Below are positions 52,481-60,020 of a stretch of 64,000 nucleotides of DNA, piece after piece. Positions within the stretch are counted from its first letter, which is position 1. Each line of letters starts with the position of its first letter. Source of the stretch: Pseudotamlana agarivorans (GTDB lineage Bacteria; Bacteroidota; Bacteroidia; Flavobacteriales; Flavobacteriaceae); the NCBI RefSeq assembly GCF_001642835.1, contig NZ_LXEI01000008.1:124001-188000 (forward strand), given 5' to 3'. The notes under the pieces are model-generated. The model saw only the letters and a list, made by a program, of their open reading frames with translations, ran no database searches and was not told where the DNA came from. The position numbers and the translations under genes were made by a program.

Positions 52481-53722
52481 ATGTCATTTAAAGATTTAAA
52501 ACTCAACAGGCCAATTTTAAGAGCTGTAGCTGAAGCTGGGTATGATAACCCGACTTTAGTACAAGAAAAAACCATCCCTATAATATTAGAAAAAAAGGAT
52601 ATGATTGTTTCGGCTCAAACCGGAACAGGAAAAACAGCGTCTTTTGCCCTGCCAATACTTCAATCTTTATTTGACCGACAAGATGCTCCTAAAAAAGGCA
52701 AACAAGTCAAAGCTTTAATTGTAAGCCCTACAAGAGAATTGGCATCACAAATTAGTGACAACTTTAATAAATATAGCACCTATACTAATTTAAGAACAGC
52801 TGTTGTTTACGGTGGTATTTCTATTGAACCTCAAAAGGAAGTTTTAAAAAAAGGAGTCGATATTTTAATAGCAACTCCAGGTCGTTTATTGGATTTACAC
52901 AAACAAGATATTGTCAATCTAGATTATGTAGAAACGCTAGTTTTAGATGAAGCCGATTTGATGTTAGACATGGGTTTTATTGATGATGTTAAAAAAATTG
53001 AACGCCTTTGCACCAAAGAAAAACAAATCTTACTTTTTTCGGCAACTATTCCATACAAGGTGGAACAATTAGCTAATTCAATATTAAATAACCCTGAACG
53101 TGTTGAAGTTGCTCAAAACGCTTCAACCTCTAAAAATGTAAACCAGTTGCTTTATTTTGTACCTAAACGCAATAAAATTGAATTGTGTTTACACTTACTA
53201 AGAAATACGATTAAAGGCCATATCATCATTTTCCGACGTACCAAATTTGGCGTTGAAAAACTGGAACAAACCTTGCTTAAAAATGGTTATAAAGTAGAAA
53301 GTATACATGGTGACAAAAGTCAGACTGCAAGACAGGACGCTTTAAGTAAATTCAAAAATAGGGATGCTAATATTTTAATAGCTACAGATGTTGCTGCCCG
53401 AGGCATTGACATTAATGATTTAGATGCTGTTATTAACTTTGATTTACCAAATATCCCTGAAACTTATGTTCACCGTATAGGACGAACTGCTAGAGCGGGT
53501 AATAAAGGCGTAGCATATTCACTGTGTTCTGCTGATGAGAAGACTTATGTACAAACCATACAACAGCTCATTCAAGTCCAATTGGACGTAATTGAAGAAC
53601 ACCCATATCCATTAGACCCAAAAGCCAAACCTATTGTTCATAAATCCAAAAAAACGGGGAGTAAACACAAAAAAGGACGAAAAAGTGAGGCTTCAAAAAA
53701 GAAAAAGAAACGCTGGTATTAA
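52481..53722 (+). CDS. DEAD-box RNA helicase
   Basis: A 413-residue ATP-dependent RNA helicase: Q motif NRPILRAVAEAGYDNPTLVQEKTIP, Walker A AQTGTGKTASFALP, PTRELA, LVLDEADLMLDMGF (motif II), LLFSATIP (motif III), then the helicase C domain with RGIDINDLDAVINFD and HRIGRTARAGNKG. The C-terminal tail is short and lysine-rich (TGSKHKKGRKSEASKKKKKRWY), likely an RNA-binding tail, similar to RhlE-type helicases. The stop is 2 bases from the stop of the convergent VanX-like gene. Confidence 0.95.
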   Translation: MSFKDLKLNRPILRAVAEAGYDNPTLVQEKTIPIILEKKDMIVSAQTGTGKTASFALPILQSLFDRQDAPKKGKQVKALIVSPTRELASQISDNFNKYSTYTNLRTAVVYGGISIEPQKEVLKKGVDILIATPGRLLDLHKQDIVNLDYVETLVLDEADLMLDMGFIDDVKKIERLCTKEKQILLFSATIPYKVEQLANSILNNPERVEVAQNASTSKNVNQLLYFVPKRNKIELCLHLLRNTIKGHIIIFRRTKFGVEKLEQTLLKNGYKVESIHGDKSQTARQDALSKFKNRDANILIATDVAARGIDINDLDAVINFDLPNIPETYVHRIGRTARAGNKGVAYSLCSADEKTYVQTIQQLIQVQLDVIEEHPYPLDPKAKPIVHKSKKTGSKHKKGRKSEASKKKKKRWY

Positions 53723-53724
53723 GT

Positions 53725-54390
53725 TTATTCCACAGGGAAATCAAAATAGGTATGAGGAAAAGGCTCATGACGTAATGTAAAGTGCCACCACTCTTTAGAA
53801 TAACCTCTAAAACCGTGTTTAAGCATGATATCATGAAGTAGTTTTCTGTTTGCTTTTTGCTTTTCAGTAATCTCTTGATTGCTATACCAAGATACTGGTC
53901 CGAAAAAATCAAAAGGGCTTCCCATATCCAAAGGTTCACCCGTATTTCCATCAATAATGGTTAAATCCACAGTACTTCCTTTACTGTGTCCAGAATGTGT
54001 TGCTATGTATTGTTCTCTAAACAAGTTTTTCTTTCTAATATGCGGATAAAAGATTTGTTTGGTTAAAGTATCATTCACGTCCCTAGCCCACTTCATAAAA
54101 TGATTTACGGCTCGTTGTGGTCTATAGCCATCATAGACTTTTAAACACAAATTTTGCATTTGTAAATCATCATTAACTAGTTTCAGGGCATGGGCGGCTT
54201 CCTTGGTTAAAATAAGTCTATTAGCATGGTAGCCCTCTACAGGTTTACCTACAAAATTAAAGCTCGTGTGATAGCGTAGTTCAACATCCAAATCGGGAAT
54301 CACTTCTTTTACGTAAACAAAACCTTCAGGCAATTGGGCAAATAAACCAAAACTAGTCAAGCACGCTAGTATAAAAACTTTAAATTTCAT
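53725..54390 (-). CDS. D-Ala-D-Ala dipeptidase-like M15 peptidase (VanX/DdpX type)
   Basis: A 221-residue exported zinc dipeptidase. A signal peptide ends near FGLFAQ. The metal motif SGHSKGSTVDLTI (His and Asp) and the C-terminal EWWHFTLRHEPFP (catalytic Glu and zinc His) are characteristic of M15D peptidases. VYDGYRPQRAV holds the arginine of the active site. VanX cuts D-Ala-D-Ala inside resistant bacteria; this exported form probably acts on cell-wall dipeptides in the periplasm. No vancomycin-resistance genes surround it. Confidence 0.92.
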   Translation of the reverse strand: MKFKVFILACLTSFGLFAQLPEGFVYVKEVIPDLDVELRYHTSFNFVGKPVEGYHANRLILTKEAAHALKLVNDDLQMQNLCLKVYDGYRPQRAVNHFMKWARDVNDTLTKQIFYPHIRKKNLFREQYIATHSGHSKGSTVDLTIIDGNTGEPLDMGSPFDFFGPVSWYSNQEITEKQKANRKLLHDIMLKHGFRGYSKEWWHFTLRHEPFPHTYFDFPVE

Positions 54391-54535
54391 TTTATTATTA
54401 TTTCTGCGAATTTAAAAAAATAAAAGCCTATTGGGTAACTAATTTAAATATTGGCTTTTATTATTAGGACTGATACATTTGACAAGAATCATAATGTCAT
54501 GACGCACTGATAGTGCTGCCTAAAATTAGGCATAA

Positions 54536-54679
54536 AAAAAACCGAGCTCCCTCAAACTCGGTTTCTTATCAATTTGCTGTTAGTTTTATGAAGTTAGATT
54601 TGGGATCACCCCATTAACAACATATGCAAATATTAATTAATTAATCCATTGAACTAAAAAAAATGTATTATTTAGTACA
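54536..54679 (-). ncRNA. Candidate small RNA (unconfirmed)
   Basis: If the box TATATTTG at 54683-54690 (minus strand) acts as -7 element, transcription would start near 54679 and run to the terminator at 54537-54564, giving an RNA of about 140 nucleotides. It ends in the hairpin AAACCGAG...CTCGGTTT followed by T's. No known RNA family is recognised and the -33 box is weak, so this is a low-confidence proposal. Confidence 0.25.
54537..54564 (-). terminator. Terminator hairpin facing the minus strand
   Basis: The stem AAACCGAG/CTCGGTTT encloses a 10-base loop. The plus-strand A run at 54533-54541 gives eight or nine T's in the minus transcript. No annotated minus-strand gene ends just upstream of it. 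Confidence 0.75.
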
Positions 54680-54861
54680 CTTCAAATATAAAACAAACAT
54701 CCTAATTTAAACGACTAAATACCGTTATTTTCGATTAAATACACGAATTATTAACATTTAACAACAATTTATAAGAAACACCGTACAACTAGAATCTAAC
54801 CCCAGCAAATTATGTAAAATTTTTCTTCTTAGTAAAATCCAAACTAATACCATTTAAAATG

Positions 54862-54895
54862 GAAAAAGCACCTCTTAAAAAAAAGGTGCTTTTTC
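54862..54895. terminator. Terminator-like hairpin downstream of the micro-ORF
   Basis: A perfect 12-base stem GAAAAAGCACCT (54862-54873) / AGGTGCTTTTTC (54884-54895) with an A/T loop. The T5 within the right arm faces plus; the A5 in the left arm gives T's on the minus strand. It lies about 41 bases past the micro-ORF stop. Confidence 0.65.
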
Positions 54896-54935
54896 ACTAA
54901 CTAACCAACCAAAAATATGAATCACATTTACTAGT

Positions 54936-55058
54936 TTAAAGTAACCACTCAATAAACCATATCGCAAATGCATTCGGTACAAAATTAGCAATAGATATAC
55001 CAAATGAATTATAGTTTTGGGCTTTTGTGAATAATTTAACAATGTTCATATTATTCAT
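54936..55058 (-). CDS. Possible 40-residue hydrophobic microprotein
   Basis: The minus strand reads M-N-N-M-N-I-V-K-L-F-T-K-A-Q-N and continues through NSFGISIANFV to a stop after IWFIEWLL. The C-terminal half (residues about 19-40) is hydrophobic with two Trp, fitting a short membrane-associated helix. The start codon is followed by a second in-frame ATG at 55049. No -7 box is visible upstream, and codon use alone is not proof. It is divergent from the DUF4369 lipoprotein gene, and a hairpin lies downstream at 54862-54895. Confidence 0.35.
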   Translation of the reverse strand: MNNMNIVKLFTKAQNYNSFGISIANFVPNAFAIWFIEWLL

Positions 55059-55110
55059 AGTATTTAAAAATTAATTATTAGATATTTGCCGATAATTAAA
55101 TACCCTATTC

Positions 55111-55809
55111 ATGAAAAAAATATCTATACTACTTTTAACCTTCATATGCCTATCTTGTGGAGATAACAGCAACGATTTAACGGTAAAAACCCATGTAAAA
55201 GGACTTAAAAAAGGAACCGTATATTTAAAGAAAGTAGAAGACACGACCCTAGTAACTGTCGATTCGATTGTAATTAATGGTAATTCGAGTTTTGAACTGC
55301 ATAGTAAACTGGAATCTCCTGAAATGTTTTACTTAGATCTTGATAAAAATAGTACAGAACAAGATCGCATAGGCTTTTTTGCCGATCGTGGTGTTACAGA
55401 AATCAATACAACTCTTAAAAACTTCGTATATGATGCCAAAATTAAAGGCTCTAAACAACAGGAAGTACTAGAGAATTATAAAGCGCTTATTTCCAAAATA
55501 AATAACAGAAACTTAGATATCATTAAAGAAAAGTTTGAAGCTCAAATTGCCAAAGACACTACTAAACTAATAGAGCTTCAAAAGGAAGAAAACAGTGCCA
55601 TAAAAAGAAAATATTTATACACGGTAAATTTTGCAATACAAAATAAAGATAGTGAAGTTGCTCCTTTTTTAGCGCTTTCAGAAATTTACAATGCGAGGTT
55701 AGATTTACTAGATACTATTAATAAATCTTTAACCCCAAAAGTTAAAGACTCAAAATACGGAAAGGAACTTAACAGTTTCATTGAAACTATTAAAAGTGCG
55801 GAGAAATAA
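55111..55809 (+). CDS. DUF4369 lipoprotein
   Basis: A 232-residue lipoprotein (lipobox ICLSC, Cys16). The mature N-terminal region, with HVKGLKKGTVYLKKVEDTTLVTVDSIVINGNSSFELH and PEMFYLDLDKNS, fits the DUF4369 beta-sandwich, often found at the front of thioredoxin-like proteins. Here no thioredoxin domain follows; the C-terminal half is helical and charged (KISKINNRNLDIIKEKFEAQIAK...). It may bind a partner or ligand outside the cytoplasm. A strong terminator follows. Confidence 0.85.
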   Translation: MKKISILLLTFICLSCGDNSNDLTVKTHVKGLKKGTVYLKKVEDTTLVTVDSIVINGNSSFELHSKLESPEMFYLDLDKNSTEQDRIGFFADRGVTEINTTLKNFVYDAKIKGSKQQEVLENYKALISKINNRNLDIIKEKFEAQIAKDTTKLIELQKEENSAIKRKYLYTVNFAIQNKDSEVAPFLALSEIYNARLDLLDTINKSLTPKVKDSKYGKELNSFIETIKSAEK

Positions 55810-55827
55810 TCTTAATTACACGCTCTA

Positions 55828-55870
55828 AAAAAACAGCCTTGTAAATAATTTACAAGGCTGTTTTTTTTTA
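55828..55870 (+). terminator. Terminator of the DUF4369 gene
   Basis: A perfect 15-base stem AAACAGCCTTGTAAA (55831-55845) / TTTACAAGGCTGTTT (55849-55863) followed by a T run. Confidence 0.92.
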
Positions 55871-55904
55871 GTCTTAATACAACACAATAAGGTTAGTAAA
55901 AAGC

Positions 55905-55938
55905 ATAAAAAAAGCTTCACTTTTAGTGAAGCTTTTTT
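55905..55938. terminator. Terminator of tRNA-Thr
   Basis: A perfect 14-base stem AAAAAAGCTTCACT (55908-55921) / AGTGAAGCTTTTTT (55925-55938) with loop TTT. It lies two bases beyond the tRNA 3' end on the minus strand and is symmetrical, so it also blocks plus-strand read-through. Confidence 0.9.
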
Positions 55939-55939
55939 G

Positions 55940-56013
55940 AGCCGATGGAGGGACTCGAACCCACGACCTGCTGATTACAAATCAGCTGCTCTAGCCAGCT
56001 GAGCTACATCGGC
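55940..56013 (-). tRNA. tRNA-Thr (anticodon TGT)
   Basis: The minus strand gives a full cloverleaf: acceptor GCCGATG/CATCGGC with discriminator T, anticodon stem CTGAT/ATCAG with loop TTTGTAA (anticodon TGT), and T arm GTGGGTTCGAGTCCC. No CCA is encoded. It has its own promoter at 56028-56058 and a terminator. Confidence 0.96.
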
Positions 56014-56027
56014 TTATTTAACGGGTG

Positions 56028-56058
56028 CAAATATAATCGCATTTTTTTTAATTGCAAG
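56028..56058 (-). promoter_or_regulatory. Promoter of tRNA-Thr
   Basis: On the minus strand: -33 box CTTG (56055-56058), a 19-base spacer and -7 box TATATTTG (56028-56035) followed by CACCC. The expected start is about 56023, 10 bases before the tRNA. Confidence 0.78.
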
Positions 56059-56075
56059 CATTCCGTTAAAAAATT

Positions 56076-56342
56076 TTATCCTAATGCATTAATTTTATCA
56101 ATCAACCCTTTTCCTTTTGTTTCTAGCTCGTTGCTAATCGCCTTAAAATGAGCTTTTGGGTTCTCAGATTTAGCGTTTACCTTAGCAATTAACTCATCAA
56201 AAGTATTTATTGCTTCATCGATAATTGCTTCACTCTTTTTCGTGTCTTTATCAGTGTTTTCGTATTCCCAAACATAAACCGCTTCAATAATATCACCCAA
56301 AACAAAATTTATATCTTTTTTTAGGTCTCTAACATTTGCCAT
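56076..56342 (-). CDS. Small helical protein of unknown function (88 aa)
   Basis: An 88-residue mostly helical protein (MANVRDLKKDINFVLGDIIEAVYVWEY ... NPKAHFKAISNELETKGKGLIDKINALG). It has no signal peptide and no membrane segment. I do not recognise a named family; the mixture of Lys/Glu-rich helices suggests a small scaffold or regulatory protein. A TAATTTTG box at 56364-56371 (minus strand) upstream could be its -7 element. It is downstream of queD on the same strand but separated by 131 bases. Confidence 0.7.
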   Translation of the reverse strand: MANVRDLKKDINFVLGDIIEAVYVWEYENTDKDTKKSEAIIDEAINTFDELIAKVNAKSENPKAHFKAISNELETKGKGLIDKINALG

Positions 56343-56363
56343 AATTTCTTAATTTATTTTGAG

Positions 56364-56371
56364 CAAAATTA
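56364..56371 (-). promoter_or_regulatory. Candidate -7 box of the 88-aa gene
   Basis: The minus strand reads TAATTTTG, 22 bases before the start codon. The -33 region is not convincing. Confidence 0.35.
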
Positions 56372-56473
56372 CATATAAACTTCCAATAGACCGCTATTTT
56401 AAGATATATTTTACAGTCTAAAACACTTCTAATATTTTGAGTGTAAGCCTAGCTCGATGGGATTATTTTTAAG

Positions 56474-56884
56474 TTAGTCTCCAGAATACCGTACAAAATT
56501 ACGAGGCGTTTCATAAAGTGTTATTTCAAGCTCTAACGCAGCATCTAATTTAGGTTTTAACTTATTATAGATAACAACAGCAATATTTTCGGCAGTAGGG
56601 TTTAGGCTTTCAAATTCTGGAACTTCAAGATTAAGGTTTTTATGATCAAAAGCTGCTTCAATTTCAACCTCAATTAATTCCTTTAATATGGCGACATCAA
56701 TAACAAAACCGGTCTCCTCATTAATTTCACCAGTTACACTTACAATAAGTTCGTAATTATGTCCGTGATAATTAGGGTTATTACATTTACCAAAAACAGC
56801 ATCGTTTTTCTCAAAACTCCAGTTTTTGTTAAACAATCTATGAGCTGCATTAAAATGAGCCTTTCTACTTACAGTTGCTTTCAT
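56474..56884 (-). CDS. queD: 6-carboxy-5,6,7,8-tetrahydropterin synthase / 6-pyruvoyltetrahydropterin synthase family protein (QueD-like)
   Basis: A 136-residue enzyme of the PTPS/QueD family, which converts dihydroneopterin triphosphate (the FolE product) on the way to queuosine or biopterin. The zinc histidines are in FNAAHRLF and NYHGHNYELIVSVTG, and the Cys/Asp region is KCNNPNYHGHN with CGKC-like FGKC. The C-terminal LEITLYETPRNFVRYSG is the usual tail. Its start codon overlaps the stop of idi by 4 bases (ATGA), so they are co-transcribed. Bacterial homologues are usually queuosine enzymes, but a pterin role is possible. Confidence 0.85.
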   Translation of the reverse strand: MKATVSRKAHFNAAHRLFNKNWSFEKNDAVFGKCNNPNYHGHNYELIVSVTGEINEETGFVIDVAILKELIEVEIEAAFDHKNLNLEVPEFESLNPTAENIAVVIYNKLKPKLDAALELEITLYETPRNFVRYSGD

Positions 56885-57405
56885 GTATTTAACTTTATAC
56901 TATCGTAAAACTTATCGAAAATAACTTTAAACCAAGCTGTGTAAATTTCTGGTTGTTTTTCAATATCCTCTTTAACGGCTTCAAGTGGCATCCATTTCCA
57001 GCTCGCCACTTCATCGGGATTAATATTAGGTTCGCCATTATAAGTTCCTAACATAATATGATCGTATTCATGTTCGGTTAATCCGTTATCAAAAGGGGCT
57101 TTATACATAAAAGAAATCGATTCTTCTAATGGCACTTCAAAACCCATTTCTTCTTGTAATCGTCTTCTACCAGCATCTAAATTAGATTCACCATCACGTT
57201 GGTGACTGCAGCACGTATTGGTCCAAAGCCCAGGAGAATGATACTTATCCAAAGCGCGTTGCTGAAGCATCAATTCATTTTTATCATTGAAAACAAAAAC
57301 AGAAAAGGCACGATGTAATAAGGCTTTTTCATGAGCCTCCATTTTTGGCATCAAGCCTATTTTTTCATCTTTTTCATTTACAAGTATTACTTTTTCTTCT
57401 TCCAT
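56881..57405 (-). CDS. idi: Isopentenyl-diphosphate delta-isomerase (type 1)
   Basis: A 174-residue Nudix-fold enzyme that interconverts IPP and DMAPP for isoprenoid synthesis. It has NTCCSHQRDGES with the active-site cysteine, the Nudix-like GRRRLQEEMGFEV, and EHEYDHIMLGTYNGEPN with the metal-binding acidic cluster. It is the first gene of a two-gene unit with queD, with which it overlaps by four bases, although the pathways are unrelated. No promoter is clearly seen upstream. Confidence 0.94.
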   Translation of the reverse strand: MEEEKVILVNEKDEKIGLMPKMEAHEKALLHRAFSVFVFNDKNELMLQQRALDKYHSPGLWTNTCCSHQRDGESNLDAGRRRLQEEMGFEVPLEESISFMYKAPFDNGLTEHEYDHIMLGTYNGEPNINPDEVASWKWMPLEAVKEDIEKQPEIYTAWFKVIFDKFYDSIKLNT

Positions 57406-57589
57406 CTATCAATTTCTGTTTTTAGAATTAAGGCTTATAAATTCCCTAGATTAAAGGAATTTATAAAATTTTATCATTTAGAATTAAATCATAAAAAACA
57501 AAAATACCAAGTAAATTTCGAATACCGAATGAATACAAATAGAAATTTAAAAAGTGTTTTTATCTGCTATGCTTATTGAAGTTATATCT

Positions 57590-57597
57590 TATCTTTG
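57590..57597 (+). promoter_or_regulatory. Candidate -7 box of prfC
   Basis: TATCTTTG followed by CAAC, 23 bases before the ATG at 57621. Confidence 0.4.
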
Positions 57598-57620
57598 CAA
57601 CCCATTTTGCAACAAGATTT

Positions 57621-59210
57621 ATGAGTTTTTTAAAAGAAATACAACGACGACGTACTTTTGGTATTATTTCGCACCCCGATGCTGGTAAAACCACATTAAC
57701 TGAAAAATTATTACTTTTTGGTGGAGCGATCCAAGAAGCAGGCGCTGTAAAGAGCAACAAAATAAAAAAAGGGGCTACGAGTGACTTCATGGAGATTGAG
57801 CGTCAACGTGGAATCTCTGTTGCTACTTCGGTCTTAGCTTTTGAGTACAACGGTATTAAAATTAATATTTTAGATACGCCTGGTCACAAGGATTTCGCCG
57901 AAGATACCTTTAGAACCTTAACAGCGGTAGACAGTGTGATTGTTGTTATTGATGTTGCAAAAGGTGTTGAGGAGCAAACAGAAAAACTGGTTGAAGTTTG
58001 TAGAATGCGTAACATCCCGATGATTGTTTTTATTAATAAAATGGATCGCGAGGGTAAAGATGCTTTTGAACTACTAGATGAAATCGAGCAAAAGTTAGGT
58101 TTAACTGTAACGCCTTTAAGTTTCCCTATAGGTATGGGGTACGATTTTAAAGGTATTTATAATATCTGGGAAAAAAACATCAATTTGTTTAGCGGAGACA
58201 GCCGTAAAAATATTGAAGAAACCATTGAAATATCCGATTTAGAATCTGAAGAACTTAATAAATTAGTAGGTGACAATGCCGCTGAAACCTTAAGAGAAGA
58301 GTTGGAATTGGTTGATGGTATCTATCCGCAGTTTAACCATGAAGATTACCTAAACGGTACGTTGCAACCGGTGTTTTTTGGATCGGCATTAAACAGTTTT
58401 GGTGTTCGTGAACTCCTAGACTGTTTTGTTGAAATTGCACCAAAACCACAGCCTAAAAACAGTGAAGAACGCCTTGTTAAACCCGATGAGGATAAATTTT
58501 CTGGATTTGTATTTAAGATACATGCCAATATGGACCCTAACCACCGAAACCGTTTAGCCTTTGTTAAAATAGTTTCTGGTGAATTTAAAAGAAATGCGCC
58601 TTATTTACATGTGAGACATGGTAAAAAGGTCAAGTTTTCGAGTCCGAATGCTTTTTTTGCTGAAAAGAAAGAAATTGTAGACATTTCCTACCCTGGTGAT
58701 ATTGTAGGTTTACAAGATACAGGAAACTTTAAAATTGGTGATACCCTGACTGAAGGTGAAATTTTAAATTATAAAGGTATTCCTAGCTTCTCACCGGAAC
58801 ATTTTAGATACATCAATAATGCCGACCCTTTAAAATCTAAACAGCTTTTTAAAGGCATCGATCAATTAATGGATGAGGGTGTTGCCCAACTATTCACCTT
58901 AGAACTTAACGGAAGAAAGGTTATTGGAACTGTTGGAGCTTTACAATATGAGGTGATTCAATACCGATTGGAGCATGAATACGGGGCTAAATGTACCTAT
59001 GAAAATTTAAATGTTCATAAAGCGTGTTGGGTAGATCCGAGTAACTCAAAAACAGATGAATATAAAGAGTTTGTTCGTGTGAAGCAACGCTTTTTAGCTA
59101 AAGACAAACGTAACCAATTGGTATTCCTGGCTGACTCTGCATTTTCACTGCAAATGACGCAACAGAAGTACCCGAATGTTAAGCTTCATTTTACTTCAGA
59201 ATTTAATTAG
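57621..59210 (+). CDS. prfC: Peptide chain release factor 3
   Basis: A 529-residue translational GTPase that recycles RF1/RF2. The GTPase motifs are IISHPDAGKTTLTEKLL (G1), RGISVATSV (G2), DTPGHKDFAEDTF (G3) and INKMDREGKD (G4). Domains II and III continue to the end (VNWGHKACWVDPSN-like). I chose the ATG at 57621 (MSFLKEIQRRRTFGI); an upstream in-frame ATG at 57576 adds 15 residues unlike RF3. The gene overlaps no neighbour and faces the idi-queD unit divergently. Confidence 0.96.
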   Translation: MSFLKEIQRRRTFGIISHPDAGKTTLTEKLLLFGGAIQEAGAVKSNKIKKGATSDFMEIERQRGISVATSVLAFEYNGIKINILDTPGHKDFAEDTFRTLTAVDSVIVVIDVAKGVEEQTEKLVEVCRMRNIPMIVFINKMDREGKDAFELLDEIEQKLGLTVTPLSFPIGMGYDFKGIYNIWEKNINLFSGDSRKNIEETIEISDLESEELNKLVGDNAAETLREELELVDGIYPQFNHEDYLNGTLQPVFFGSALNSFGVRELLDCFVEIAPKPQPKNSEERLVKPDEDKFSGFVFKIHANMDPNHRNRLAFVKIVSGEFKRNAPYLHVRHGKKVKFSSPNAFFAEKKEIVDISYPGDIVGLQDTGNFKIGDTLTEGEILNYKGIPSFSPEHFRYINNADPLKSKQLFKGIDQLMDEGVAQLFTLELNGRKVIGTVGALQYEVIQYRLEHEYGAKCTYENLNVHKACWVDPSNSKTDEYKEFVRVKQRFLAKDKRNQLVFLADSAFSLQMTQQKYPNVKLHFTSEFN

Positions 59211-59261
59211 TCTTTTTAGATAACCCAAATTTTAACTAAAGTCTTCGCTGATTCTAAAACT

Positions 59262-59489
59262 ATGAAAACAACGGAATACGGAAACCGAGAAATTAGTATC
59301 ACCTATTGTCCTTTTCAATGTCAACAGTCTAATATCTGTACGCAAGAGCTTTCAGATGTCTTTCAAAACTCGGTAATTCCATGGATTGATCCAGAAGGTA
59401 GTACTACTGAAAAAATCATTAAACAGATAAAGAAATGCCCCTCAGGAGCATTAAAATATAAACTCCACAAAAAGGAAATGGCCTTTTAA
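59262..59489 (+). CDS. YjdI-like small iron-sulfur (4Fe-4S mono-cluster) protein
   Basis: A 75-residue protein with cysteines in REISITYCPFQCQQSNICTQEL and KKCPSGALKYKL, the pattern of the divergent 4Fe-4S mono-cluster domain of YjdI-type proteins. It may transfer electrons, but a partner is not evident. It starts 51 bases after prfC on the same strand. A bidirectional terminator follows it. Confidence 0.82.
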   Translation: MKTTEYGNREISITYCPFQCQQSNICTQELSDVFQNSVIPWIDPEGSTTEKIIKQIKKCPSGALKYKLHKKEMAF

Positions 59490-59494
59490 TAAAA

Positions 59495-59531
59495 AAGCCA
59501 TTGAACAAAAATTTGTTCAATGCTTTTTTTT
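59495..59531. terminator. Bidirectional terminator between the YjdI-like and DUF3467 genes
   Basis: A stem with perfect 10-base core ATTGAACAAA (59500-59509) / TTTGTTCAAT (59512-59521), flanked by A's on the left and T's on the right. Confidence 0.88.
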
Positions 59532-59847
59532 ATGCTTGACCTGTAGGCCCAAAGTTTAAAGGAATTGGTGGTTGATCGTAATCTTTAATTTCACCATGAG
59601 CATTTTCAAATCGCGCTACATTTTCTCCAAGCGCCTTTAATAAGCGTTTAGCATGTTGCGGTGTGAGAATGATTCTTGACTTCACTTTGTTTTTAGGAAC
59701 ACCAGGCATAATATTAACAAAATCTACCACAAATTCTGAAACAGAATGGTTTATAATGGCCAAATTAGAGTAAGTACCTTCAGCTACTTTTTCATCTAAT
59801 TCTATATTTATTTGCCCTTGTTTTTGCTTGTCTTGTTCGTCTGCCAT
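59530..59847 (-). CDS. DUF3467 protein
   Basis: A 105-residue protein beginning MADEQDKQKQGQINIELDEKVAEGTYSNLAIINHS and containing VNIMPGVPKNKVKSRIILTPQHAKRLLKALGENV, which matches DUF3467. Such proteins are found downstream of rpoC in many Bacteroidetes, as here, on the same strand. A terminator after rpoC separates the two, so read-through may be partial. The family has no defined function; the name of a transcription-linked accessory protein would be an inference. Confidence 0.85.
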   Translation of the reverse strand: MADEQDKQKQGQINIELDEKVAEGTYSNLAIINHSVSEFVVDFVNIMPGVPKNKVKSRIILTPQHAKRLLKALGENVARFENAHGEIKDYDQPPIPLNFGPTGQA

Positions 59848-59902
59848 ATTTAAATATTTTTTTCCAATATAGAGGAAATGTTTTAAAGTTATGTGATTTT
59901 AA

Positions 59903-59946
59903 AATAAAAAAGCCTTCAAGTATAAATACATGAAGGCTTTTATTTT
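59903..59946 (-). terminator. Terminator downstream of rpoC
   Basis: The stem AGCCTTCA (59911-59918) / TGAAGGCT (59931-59938) is extended by A-T pairs. The plus-strand A run at 59901-59910 gives T residues on the minus strand. Confidence 0.75.
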
Positions 59947-59950
59947 TAAG

Positions 59951-60017
59951 ATTCCCGCCTTACTCATCGACACTTACCTTCAAAAAGGTATTCGTGAATC
60001 TTCGATTTCGCGGGAAT
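59951..60017. repeat. 67-base imperfect palindrome next to the end of rpoC
   Basis: The ends ATTCCCGC (59951-59958) and GCGGGAAT (60010-60017) are perfect inverted repeats. The inner parts (TCATCGACACTTACCTT against AAGGTATTCGTGAATCTTCGA) pair imperfectly. It resembles the ATTCCTGC/GCAGGAAT hairpin at 28605-28624 and lies between the terminator and the rpoC stop. Confidence 0.6.
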
Positions 60018-60020
60018 GCT

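Larger units (their letters stand above)
54391..55110. other. 720-base region without annotated genes: two terminators, possible small RNA and micro-ORF
   Basis: Reading from 54391 to 55110, I see a small palindrome TGCCTAAAATTAGGCA (54517-54532), a terminator oriented to the minus strand (54537-54564) and a TATATTTG -7-like box on the minus strand (54683-54690). A terminator-like hairpin lies at 54862-54895 and a 40-residue micro-ORF at 54936-55058. No larger coding frame looks convincing. Much of the rest is plain AT-rich DNA. Confidence 0.5.

Noticed and set aside
53631-53954. 107-codon minus-strand frame overlapping the helicase and VanX-like genes
   Set aside because: It lies across two certain genes in a different frame.
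53725-54390. Vancomycin-resistance cluster around the VanX-like gene
   Set aside because: No VanH, VanA or two-component genes are nearby, and the protein has an export signal, so resistance is not suggested.
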